This document shows positions 42,506-52,288 of a stretch of DNA of 64,000 bases, piece after piece. The notes beneath the pieces were generated by a model. It searched no databases and was not told the DNA's origin. It worked only from the letters and a program-made list of their open reading frames with translations. This stretch comes from Quercus robur (taxonomy: Eukaryota; Streptophyta; Magnoliopsida; Fagales; Fagaceae), in NCBI RefSeq assembly GCF_932294415.1, contig NC_065536.1:59545354-59609353 (forward strand). Direction: 5' to 3'. Numbering within the stretch: the stretch's first letter is position 1; each line of letters starts with the position of its first letter. The translations under genes were made by a program, and so were the position numbers.

Positions 42506-43285
42506 TGTAGGGGCAAAGGCCCAAAGGCCCAAGATCATACAATGGGCCTTGGGCCCTATACGGGATGATCAACCATGTCCGAGGAGAGGACGTAGATGCC
42601 AGAAGGGGTCCCAGTCCAATTCTCATGGGCATGAAGTCACTTAAAGGGCTGTCCGAGGAGAAATGTCTCCTCGGACGTGACGAGTATGGCTCAACATGTA
42701 CTCTGCCTACTAAAAGGACCTACCCCAATGAACACTAGTAACAAGGACGAGTCCTACAGACCTATGGCAAAGAAGGAAACGAAAGATGCCCAAGGAGAGG
42801 CTGCAGCTGCCACATTAAATGCGTTGCAGTTACTTTTCTGACTGCATTAATGTGGAGAAGATCTGTGAACAGTGCTGCCTTGACTACCACAACTCACAGA
42901 AAGATGGAGGGGGTGTACGATGGGACAAGCACTCAAGTGGGAGTCCAAATAATCAACAAGCGTAAGGCCATGATGGCTTCAAGGAGACTATATAAGAAAG
43001 GAGTCCTCATGAGGAAGGGCACGCCAAGAAAAGGAGAGGAACAGAAAAATAACCGAAAACTTAAAGCAAGAACCAGCAAATATCTATCTCATCTCCTTGG
43101 ACTGAGAATATATGGATATTAATAGGATTTTCTTGTGTCCAAGTGTTGTGTAACCCAACCTTAGCCACTATCTACTTCGCTAAGACCCGGTTTTGTAGCT
43201 CACTCTCTACAAATTCATTGTTTTTGGGCCCCTTAGACCAAGACCCCATGCTTGTTGGGCTTGGGCCCCAAATTGAGACCCTACA
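42506..43285 (+). repeat. 5' LTR of the second Tat element
   Basis: Starts TGTAGGGGCAAAGGCCC and ends GAGACCCTACA. The frame at 42850-43122 inside it is not a gene. Confidence 0.9.
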
Positions 43286-43305
43286 ATTGGCGCCGTCTGT
43301 GGGAA
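43286..43305 (+). promoter_or_regulatory. Primer binding site of the second Tat element
   Basis: ATTGGCGCCGTCTGTGGGAA directly follows the LTR. Confidence 0.85.
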
Positions 43306-43311
43306 GAACTT

Positions 43312-45363
43312 ATGCCTCAGCAAGTACGATTGTTAGAAATGGAAGGATCAGGTCTGCGACAAACGGGACCCGCAAACTCCCAACAGCGGGACAACTTTCT
43401 TAACCTTGAACTGGAAAGAGATCAAGACAAGCGACGAGAGGGTAGCGTAAATACCTTCCATACAAGCAAAAGCCGTTCAAGAGGGAAAGGTCATGCATCC
43501 CAAAAGCGGTGCGATAATAGGGCTCTCCAGCAAGAAATCGACGACCTGAAGAGGAAGTTGCGCCGAGCACAGCGAAGGTGTCCTACCCCCAGTTCGGACA
43601 CCAGAGATGAAGAGGACAACGAATACAGGCGAAGGTCGAGAACCCCACCAAGTGAAACCTTTTCCTATGAGGAAGAGCAACCTCACAAATGCGGCCACAA
43701 AAGTCCGTCTTACAAGGACCTAGCAAACGACGTCATGAGTAAGGTCTTGGACTGCATCTCCCAGTCACCCTTCACACGCAAGAAAGAGGGGGCTGAACTT
43801 CCTCGGTGGTTCCACCAACCCACTTTCACCATATATAATGGTCGGACGGACCCCGTAGAGTACGTAAGTCAATTTAACCAGAGGATGGCCGTCCATTCCA
43901 AAGACGAAGCTTTGATGTGCAAAGTGTTTCTGTCCAGTTTGGGACCCATGGCGATGAGGTGGTTTGACAGCCTCAAGCCAAACTCCATAAATTCTTTTAA
44001 GCAGCTAACCCAGGTTTTTGGTTCTCGCTTCATAACGAGCAGTAGGGTTCCTTGGCCCTTGGATTCCCTCCTGTCCTTATCCATGCAAGAAGGAGAGACC
44101 CTGAAGGCTTACTCGGATAGGTACTGAGAGATGTATAACGAGATAGAGGGAAATTATGATGACGTCGCCATCAGCACCTTCAAGAGAGGCCTGCCGACAG
44201 AGTATGGTTTAAGGAAATCCCTGACTGGGAAACCGGTCACCAGCGTGCACCAACTAATGGACCGAATCGACAAGTACAAGAGGGTCGAAGAGGACCAGCA
44301 GACGGGTAAGGGTAAAGCGAAGGTTGTCCCTCAGGAGAGGAGGGACTTCAGGTCGGACCGATTTAGCAACAACAACCGGCCAAGAAGAGATTACTCAGAG
44401 CAGTCTGGATCCATCGGGGCTTAGGCAGTCCACGCTGTGTTCCGGGATCCATTACATCAGATCTTAGAGAAAGTTAAGAACGAGTCGTTCTTTAAATGGC
44501 CAAATAGGATGGCAGGCGACCCCGCGAAACGCAACCAGAACCTATATTGTCAATACCACCAGGAACCGAGGCACACCACCGATGACTGCAGAAATCTGAA
44601 AAACCACTTGGACCAGCTGGTCCGAGAGGGAAAGCTGAGACATCTCTTGCATCATTCTGGTGGCCGACAAGAGCAGACGAGTGTCGAGGCAAGGCAAAGC
44701 ACCTTAAGACCGCCTATTGGCACGATAAATGTCATTCTTACCGCTCTAGGAAGAATCGACTCCCATCCTTTCAGAGTGATGTCAGTGGCCCGACTCCCCA
44801 TTGAAGCTGACGACCATGAGTCTAAGAGGGCTAAAGGGATGGCCTCGCCCATGCTCGGATTCTCGGATAAGGATAAAGTTGGAATTATCCAGGCTCACGA
44901 TGATGCTCTAGTCGTCACACTCAGGATTGGGGAATATGACATGAAGAGGGTGCTAGTCGATCAGGGCAGTGCTGTGGAGGTAATGTACCTCAACCTGTAC
45001 AAGAGGCTAAAGCTGAGACTCAAAGACCTGACGGCATACGATTCCCCTTTGGTAAGTTTCGAAGGGAAAACCATTACTCCGAAAGGCCAGATTAAACTGC
45101 CTATACAAACAGGCTCGGACATAGTGGAGGTGGACTTCATAGTGGTGGACGCATATTCGCCCTACATCGCCATTGTAGCTAGACCTTGGCTCTATGCCCT
45201 AGGGCCTGTCTCCTCAACCTTACACCAAAAGGTGAAGTACCCGTCGAAGGGTCGGGTCAAAGAAGTGATAGGGGACCAAGCCATGGCCCGGCAATGCATG
45301 GTGTCCTCTATCTCGCGACGGCCAAGTGCCGAGCCCTCAACCTCTACCGAGAATGGCTTATAG
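43312..45363 (+). pseudogene. Decayed Tat gag-protease with two premature stops
   Basis: A single frame runs from the ATG at 43312, broken by TGA at 44125-44127 and TAG at 44422-44424. The first stop lies after AYSDRY, where the young Tat gag has a tryptophan (SRYWELYNE), so a TGG to TGA change is the simplest cause. Domains in order: basic Arg/Ser-rich N terminus, Retrotrans_gag (TDPVEYVSQFNQRMAVHSKD, MRWFDSL), zinc-binding motif CQYHQEPRHTTDDC, then aspartic protease with VLVDQGSAVEVMYL and AIVARPW. In the last motif ALA replaces the Gly of LGRPW. The frame ends in TAG CAA TTA, exactly as in the young element. Confidence 0.9.
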
Positions 45364-45369
45364 CAATTA
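45361..45369 (+). promoter_or_regulatory. Conserved amber-CAATTA context, second Tat element
   Basis: TAG CAA TTA ends gag-protease. The frame then stays open for about 40 codons with a pol-like N terminus (LFQVGSKL here, YFQVGTSM in the young element) until the deletion junction. Confidence 0.7.
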
Positions 45370-45478
45370 ACAACCCCGGCCTCGGGTGGTAGGGGACCAG
45401 TCGAGGAGGCAAGTTGTGAGGATTTGGAAAAAGTTCTTGTGGGCTTCGATCTAGAAAGATTGTTTCAAGTCGGCTCGA

Positions 45479-45750
45479 AACTACCACGCCAAGAAAAGGA
45501 GAGGAACAGAAAAATAACTGAAAACTTAAAGCAAGAACCAGCAAATATCTATCTCATCTCCTCGAACTGAGAATATATGGAAATTAACAGGATTTTCTTG
45601 TGTCCAAGTGTTGTGTAGCCTAACCTTAGCCACTATCTACTTCGCTAAGGCCTGGTTCTGTAGCCCACTCTCTACAAATTCATTGTTTTTGGGCCCCTTG
45701 GACCAAGACCCCATGCTTGTTGGGCTTGGGCCCCAAATCGAGACCCTACA
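45479..45750 (+). repeat. Partial 3' LTR of the second Tat element
   Basis: Matches 43014-43285. The junction with pol lies at ACTAC|CACGCCAAG. The intact LTR has GGGCACGCCAAG there, so the breakpoint shares only a short overlap. Confidence 0.88.
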
Positions 45751-45755
45751 GTAGA

Positions 45756-46179
45756 TATATACAAAGATACTATTAAATAATAATAAAATTTCCTATACAT
45801 TACTTTAAAATAAAAATAAAAAATAAAAAATAAAAAATCCCACACGTTTGTTTTGATTTTGTTCAAAATTCAAAAATTTTCCTTCGGCAAAATTTACAGG
45901 AACAAAACACCTCACGGTTACTTTTGTTAAGCATGTGTTCTATTTAAAAAAAAATAATAATAAATAAAAATTGTATAAGCCTGTGTGAACTCAAATTACT
46001 TTTTTTTTTGTTTATTACTCATCCTTATTTGTGTAAGCCTGTGTTCTATTGTGATGACATGTTACATGCAATCTAGGATGTTATTAATATTCCAAATGTC
46101 AAACTCTTGAAGAAAAATGCTAGGAAGTTTCATGAAAATTTGAGCAAGTTTATTTGTGGAAATGATGATTTGATTGCTA
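45756..46179. other. AT-rich intergenic region
   Basis: No gene or defined repeat seen. Confidence 0.5.
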
Positions 46180-46437
46180 AGATCTATCATAAACTGATTT
46201 TTTATGTATAATGTTAAAGCACAAAAACTTGAAATTTAAAATTTAATTTATGACATAGCTATTGATCTGTAATTTTCTTAAAATTTTACAAGTATATATG
46301 GAGGATATAAGAAGAAAATGTAATTCAATGATGAATTTTTCAAAATTTACATCCAAAAAATATATATTGAGTGGAGTTGTAGCCTTAATCTACAATCAAG
46401 TTTGTTGTCAAAATTTGTCCAAAGTATAATTATGATG
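46180..46437. repeat. Dispersed repeat, inverted copy of 31231-31515
   Basis: Reverse-complement match, lacking the long A run present in the other copy. It abuts the truncated left end of the MULE-like element. Confidence 0.75.
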
Positions 46438-46711
46438 GGCCTTAATCTACATGACTTGCACATAATTTTTGCTTAGGTGGAACAAAATTAAAAGACAAAA
46501 ATGCCCATCTTCACAATCAATTAAAACAAAAACTTTTCCTTATTTTTTCCAGCTCTCTCATTGATGGAAATCAAGGACCTCCATTGCAGACCCTGCATGA
46601 GCATTTGGATATCAATGACAATATGACCCAATCTAGATACATGAGACTCATAATTAGTAATGGCCTTCATAACATTAGTATTCTCTCCTTTAATGACCAA
46701 ATCTGTAAAGG

Positions 46712-47052
46712 CAGTGGCGGAGCCACACACAAGGGTGGGTGGGGTGGGGGGGGGGGGGGTGGTGGTCAAGGCCCCCCCAAAATTTAAAAAAAATATTTTA
46801 TAGTACGTATATTATTTACATTTAAAAAATGTAGCATGTAAAAATTGAAGTTGTCCTCCCAAATTTAGAGTCATTTCAATGGTTCTCTTAAAAGAAAGAG
46901 AAATTATATTAAAATCATATAATTTAAGAGGTTTAATAAATTAAACTATGTAGAAAAAGATAAATTTTTGTACATGTCTAATAGGAGAAATACATGACTT
47001 TTATATACTCATTAAAATTTAGAAGATAATAAATTCTCTTAGTAAATTAATT

Positions 47053-47103
<51 letters not shown>

Positions 47104-47174
47104 GTTTGTCTTAACTAATATATTAGCATCACAACTTGGCCCTCCCAAACCAAAATTTCTGGCTTCACCCCTAA
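46712..47174. mobile_element. hAT-type MITE inserted in the RNase H fragment
   Basis: Ends are CAGTGGCGGAGCCAC and the complement of TGGCTTCACCCCTA. Flanking 8-bp words GTAAAGGC and ATAAAGCC are an imperfect target duplication (8 bp is the hAT size). A G run and CCCCCCC near the left end are typical. Contains (GT)n. Confidence 0.7.
47055..47099. repeat. (GT)n microsatellite
   Basis: About 22 dinucleotide units inside the hAT MITE. Confidence 0.95.
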
Positions 47175-47333
47175 TAAAGCCAACTTCCATAGCAAATTCA
47201 ATGGCCTTGCAACAAGTTAAAATCTCCACCTCATCACTATTAGCCACTAAGGGACCTTTAGTAGATATGGCACCTCATCGCTATTGTTCCTTTTAAAATG
47301 AAAAATCACATGCTAAATGTACTATTACTATAT

Positions 47334-47750
47334 AGGGCATGTTTGGTAGACTGTAATAGGCGTTGTAATGTAATAGTTATTCCTATGATTTAGTTATTCT
47401 TTAGTTTGGTTATATTTTTATTAGAAGGAATAATCATTCCTTATGAATAGCTATTCTTCAAAATGAGAAATAACTATTCATTTTTAAAAGGTTGTATTAG
47501 CTATTTCTTAGTAAGTGTAATAATTTCAAAACTTAATATATTTCCAAGTAAACAAACTTTCCATAGCTATTCCTTAGCTATTCATTTTTTTTCTCAAAAA
47601 ATAAAAAAAATGTTAAGTTTCATTCTAATGTTATAACTTACAACCAAACTAATGAATATGTTTAGTTATTACATTACAACACATTTTATTCCTAGTAATA
47701 AAGATTACAATTCCTGTCGTAATTCTCATTTAGTGTACCAAACGTATCCA
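47334..47750. mobile_element. MITE with GGCATGTTTGGTA-type ends
   Basis: The left end GGGCATGTTTGGTAGACTG and the complement of the right end (GGATACGTTTGGTACAC) form the TIRs, followed by matching inner arms (TTGTAATGTAATA). Flanks ACTATATA and AGTATATA suggest an 8-bp duplication with one mismatch, again hAT-like. It lies inside the MULE-like element. Confidence 0.65.
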
Positions 47751-48117
47751 TAGTATATATTTTGTTCAGCGGAAGTCATTGGATTTGTACCTATACTGCA
47801 ATGAAATAAGCTTTTGTTTTTAATTGTTTGTGAAAAGGGTGTTTTTGTCTTTAAGCAGTGTGTCACCTAAGCAAAAATCATATGCAAGTCATGTGCTATT
47901 AATTTTTGTTTAAATTAACGGTAAAATTAATATCGAGGTGCAAAGTGTAATAAGTGTAATAATTTTAAAGTGCCAGATGTGCATTCAAATAGTTTAGGGT
48001 GCAAAATATAATATATTGTATAGTTTAGGGTGATAAAGTGTAATTTGCCCTAAAATTTATCTAAATATAAGTTTAATGTTTTATTTATTCTTAAAATTTT
48101 TTTTTTTAAGAAGAATA

Positions 48118-49378
48118 AAAATAGGAAACTTGAATTGAACTTTTGACTATTTACTTCAAATTTAAAAGCAAAAACTTATAAACTTGTAAATAAAAGTGTT
48201 AAATTGAAGGAAAGTATGATTATCATTTTTTTTTTTTTTTTTTTAGAAAACAGTAAGGAAATTTTATTAATAAAAATCAGATCGGAACACAGCGTCCAAA
48301 TCATCAGGTAGATCTTCTACCCATACATCAGTATCTGCAGATAAAACTGCTCTTCTAGCTAATTCATGAGCTAACTTATTTCCTCCCCTTCCAACATGAA
48401 AAAACTGACAAGAATGTAAAGCATAGCCTAATCTCCGAGCATCATCAATCACGTGTCCATACAAGGTTTTGCACTGTCCCTGGGATTGCAAAGCACGAAT
48501 AACCCCTAGACAATCCCCTTCAACCTGGATATGAAAGAAAGACATTTCTTGAGCAAAAGTGATTGCTCTATCAAAATAACTTAACATTAAAAGCCTGGAA
48601 GGTTTGGATAAAATCATGAGATTTAGTATTTTTCTAAAAAAATGGTTGACTTTTCCTAGTTTAAATTCTCTTCTTTTTTTTTCTTTTTTTTTTAGATTCG
48701 ATATTTCTTTTATACCGAGCTAGAATTTTGTATGATTCATTAATTTGATGGTTCAATTGCCAATTCAGTAGAATTTTAACGGTTATTATGAGAGTATGAG
48801 TAGAATTCTGATAGTTAAAATGGGAGTACGGGTAACTTTCAATTGACGTTGTTGCCCCATTCTTAGCCATGTCTTAGCTTGGGTGCAACCAAGCTAATAC
48901 TATGGGTTGTGTCAGGTTGTTGATTGATGCATAGAAATTTGAGATTTAAATCACACACATTAGGTATCACAAATGGTGTCACTGCCACTAAGTTATCACT
49001 TAAATCATATTAATTGAAATTAAATTAACACAAGTAATAGTGAAGTTCATCCTCTTCCAAAGAGAACAATAGTGAACTTTATCAATGGTTACAAATTCAA
49101 ATTAGTAAATTGTCAAAAAAAAAATTTAAAATTAGTAATTTAACAATTTCTAGAGAAAAAAATTTGGAGTATAATTGTATAAGGTGAATTATGTGAGTTA
49201 TATGAAATTTGAGATGTCAATCAAAGAAAAAAAATGTAATATACTATTTTGGTCCCTAAATTTTTACCAAAAATTTGTTTTATCCCTAAATTTTAAAAAG
49301 TTTTTTTTTTTTTTTTTCATCCTTAAACTTAATAAAGAGTTTTTTTAATAGTTTAGAGACAAAAAATTGAAATAAAAA
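48118..49378. repeat. Duplicated segment A, copy 2
   Basis: Matches 33844-34571 plus 38235-38372. It lacks the LTR element (the intact site AATGT is single at 49233-49237) but contains a LINE fragment that copy 1 lacks. Confidence 0.9.
48225..48559 (-). mobile_element. 5'-truncated LINE with RNase H and poly(A) tail
   Basis: On the minus strand it encodes IQVEGDCLGVIRALQSQ, LYGHVIDDARRLGY and FFHVGRGGNKLAHELARRA, the RNase H (RVT_3) end of a plant L1-type LINE, stopping after VFRSDFY at 48267. A 3' tail of about 20 A follows (T run at 48226-48244). Flanking TGATTATC (48217) and TGATTGCTC (48560) are a probable target duplication. The homologous site at 33937-33950 in copy 1 has no insertion. 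Confidence 0.85.
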
Positions 49379-51314
49379 AGAACTTTTTAAATATTTTTGG
49401 GACGAAAAATAAATTTTTAATAAAGTTTAAAGTCAGAAAGTAAAACATTTTCAATAATTTATGGACGAAATATAAATTTTTTAATAATTTAAGAGTGAAA
49501 AACGAATTGTTTGTTTGTAGAGTTTAAAAACTGACTAGTAAGAGCATTTCCATTCAATCTTTGCAAATGTGAGTTTTTAGTCTCTCATTTAGCTTTGATT
49601 TCCACAACCATTTCCAATCAAGTTAGTTTAGCATACTCTTCTGCATTCTTTGAGACCCAAATGGTTGCCATAAACTAATCAAGGTCCTTGCAAAAGGGAT
49701 TTAATTTGTTATAATCAAAACTTTAGGGCGTTCCATTTTTTATGGAAAAATCAGTCGGGGTTTTTTGCGGTTTTCCTTTGTTTTTTGTTTTTTATATTAT
49801 TCTATCTGCAATTAATTTTCCTGTTAGTCTATGGGTTTGTAAGTGCTCTGCTTCTATGTTGTCAGACAGTACGAGGATAGGTTTGTTCAATGTGTCACAT
49901 ATTCTTTATTGGATTTCAATAACAAGTGGCTTAAGACGGTTAAGGTTGAATTTTTTTAAAAAAATTAAAAAATTAAAATTGACTAGTATTTTAGATGTAG
50001 TCGCACATGGGTTAGTTAAAAAAATTATTTGCTTATTTGCTTTTGCTGTTTCCCAATGCAATAAGATCTAATAAACTCCTTTTTAGCAAAGCACGATTGC
50101 ACAGTAAAACCTACTTTATTTTGGTTTTAACTTTGATTTAATACTTCATATATATGAGTTAAGCATTTGGTGGAGAAATTATTACTTCTTTCGGGGAAAA
50201 TCCTTCCCCCTCACGGGGGGTGGGCATTTGTGTGAGATCCATGAATAAGGCCACATCCCTTGTGAGGAGAGGGGGGAGGGGGGAAGGATTCCACCCAAAG
50301 AACCTAATAATTTCTCCATTTCAATGAATATGTATGGCTTGATGGGTGAGGGGAGTGGTGTGGTGTGTAAGACAAGAGTGGGTAATTTAATGAGATGGAT
50401 TGGCAGGGAAAGTGTGGTTATTGTATATAACGCATAGGGTGTGGGTGGTTTTGTGAGTTAATGACAGAGGAGGTGGAAAGATAAGATGGTTGTGGAGTGA
50501 TGAAGCAGCAGCTCGGCTACCGCGTAACACTGCATGATTGCAGTTTGAGAATAAGGCCTTCTCAAATAAACGAAATTAACCAATGTTAGCAACACGTACA
50601 CTAAAAAAATGACAAGACAAACCTATAACTCAAGGGCACTGGCCACGTGCAAGTTTACAATATAACCAAAATTTTGAACCAATGCGCTAAAAAAAATAGT
50701 TATATTTTGCAACTCAATAAGTAAGCATCACATAATTAATTGCGAGCGAAATGCCTTAGTTACTTAGGAGTCAAAGCAAAGAGTTGTAGGTTTATAGTTA
50801 GTCCAGGCACTCTCCCTTACCGCTGAAGCGCATTCCAATCTTATCTGAGCACAAAGTGAACTCTAGATCACAATATAATTCGGATTCACACGATAATATA
50901 TATATATATTTTTTTTTTTGGTTAATCACACGATAATATATAGGGAAGCATGATATCACTTATGCATAGTATAGTATTGTATTGTACTAATTATATTTAT
51001 TTTCAATAATGCACCCACTTCTTAGTTTACTGTTCTAGACTACAGTTTTACATCATATAGCTCAGAGTAAAATAAAAGAGACAAAATATATTCAGAACTT
51101 ACCTGTAAAATCTAAGTGTAAGATTGTCAAATAATTATGAAAATACTGTAAAGTTTTATTAAGTCGGTGTAACTATATATGCACATATAAATAATAAATA
51201 TTTAAAGAAAAAGACAAAAAATCACAAAAAAAAAAAAAAAAACAGGTGAACAGTGCGCACGGGATGAATAAACCAAACTACAATAGATAGAGGCATTGCC
51301 TCTTTTTATACAGT
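49379..51314. other. AT-rich intergenic region
   Basis: One open frame at 49742-50071 (109 codons) has a hydrophobic start but no recognisable family. It is not called a gene. A MITE lies at 50166-50322. Confidence 0.45.
50166..50322. mobile_element. MITE with ~43-bp inverted termini
   Basis: The left arm TGGAGAAATTATTA ... AAATCCTTCCCCC is the inverse of the right arm GGGGGAAGGATTCC ... TAATAATTTCTCCA. The loop is G-rich. Length about 157 bp. Confidence 0.75.
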
Positions 51315-51319
51315 TGGTG

Positions 51320-52005
51320 GCATGGGCAGAACTACCCTTGGACTAGGGGCCAATGGCCTCCCCTAATTTTTTTTTTAAAATATTATTATATACATATATG
51401 TATTAATTTTAACAATTTTATTTTATAAAATTACATCTTATTTTTCTTTAACAATATCATTGATTCTTTTAAGAGTAATGCTATACTCACAAACTTTTTT
51501 ATAACATTTTTACAAACCTTTTTTATAACAAATTCTTATTGGTTCGCATATGAACACACCGCTCACATAATTTTTTTACTTACTAGTAACCACTTATTAC
51601 ATAAATAATTTATAAAAAACTTGTAGATCTAGTATTTTCCTCATTTTAGTGATCATAAAAAAATTTATAGATCGAAAATCTAAAACAAAATATACAAGCC
51701 AAAAAAAAAAAAAATGTTCAACAACAAAAATTACGAGTAAAACTAAAAACAAAATTAAGCTCAATTAACTAATTTTATCCAAAATAAATAATCTTGCCCT
51801 CTAAAAAAAATTCTACACAAAAATAATTTTGTTCTTACCTAAAAAAAAAAATCCAAAATAAATAATCTTGCCCTCTAAAAAAAAATTCTACACAAAAATA
51901 ATTTTGTTCTTACCTTAAAAAAAAAAAAAAAAAATGTTAAGTAGCAAAATCAATAGTTGAAATCTCAACAATAAAACTGCCCATAACTCAAAGTTCTGGA
52001 TCCGC
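51320..52005. mobile_element. hAT-like non-autonomous element
   Basis: The left end has TGGTGGCATGGGCAGAACTA and the right end TTCTGGATCCGCCGTTG, whose complement CAACGGCGGATCCAGAA is the usual hAT-type terminus. The interior is AT-rich with a small inverted-repeat insertion (about 51474-51645). No transposase remains. Confidence 0.5.
51779..51925. repeat. 74-bp tandem duplication
   Basis: Two copies of a unit starting CCAAAATAAATAATCTTGCC, nearly identical. Confidence 0.85.
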
Positions 52006-52288
52006 CGTTGTTAGTATAAGTAGAAATAATATTTTACCAGGAAAAAGGAAGAGAAGTGTGTCTTCAGAAAAAGTCAGGTGCTTAGAAAAAATAAAATAAA
52101 AAAAATCAGGTGGAAAGTATAAATGTATAGTATAAAAAAATAGCTCGAATGGAATAATAGTATAATAATACAATTCCATGAAAAGTTTGGGGGAAAAAAA
52201 AAGACAAGCATAGTCTTCGAATTGAAAATCCAGAAAATTAAGTAAAGCCCAGAACCAAAAGATGCAGAAGCAGAACCCATAACAAAAA

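Larger units (their letters stand above)
42506..45750 (+). mobile_element. Second Tat-lineage gypsy element, decayed, pol deleted
   Basis: Flanked by a perfect target duplication GTAGA (42501-42505 and 45751-45755). The full 5' LTR is 780 bp; only the last ~270 bp of the 3' LTR remain. Gag-protease is present with two in-frame stops; pol ends after about 40 codons at the deletion point. The surviving LTR parts differ at about 14 of 270 positions, so this is clearly older than the element at 20.6 kb. Confidence 0.92.
46540..47250 (-). pseudogene. RNase H-like (RVT_3) fragment split by a MITE
   Basis: On the minus strand 47247-47178 reads DEVEILTCCKAIEFAMEVGF, and 46711-46545 continues DLVIKGENTNVMKAITN ... 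GHIVIDIQMLMQGLQ. Together they resemble the plant RVT_3/RNase H-like domain of LINEs and related host proteins (EAEALACRxALExA ... VEGDxxxVVxAL ... HVIxDI). The two parts are separated by the hAT MITE at 46712-47174. The C-terminal part and catalytic residues are missing. Confidence 0.65.
46449..48052. mobile_element. Degraded MULE-like element carrying foreign coding fragments
   Basis: The right end (47815-48052) matches the right TIR of the 16874-18075 MULE, including GGTGTTTTTGTCTTTAAG and TTTAGGGTG-AAAGTGTAATTTG. The left end (46449-46534) matches only the inner part of the TIR (CATGACTTGCAC, CAATCAATTAAAAC); the outer ~165 bp are gone. The interior differs from the first copy and holds an RNase H-like coding fragment, a hAT MITE and another MITE. 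Confidence 0.7.

Noticed and set aside
42850..43122. 90-codon frame upstream of the second Tat gag
   Set aside because: It lies wholly inside the 5' LTR, before the primer binding site.
49742..50071. 109-codon plus-strand frame with a hydrophobic start
   Set aside because: No family resemblance, lysine/phenylalanine-rich as expected from A/T runs, and no supporting signals.
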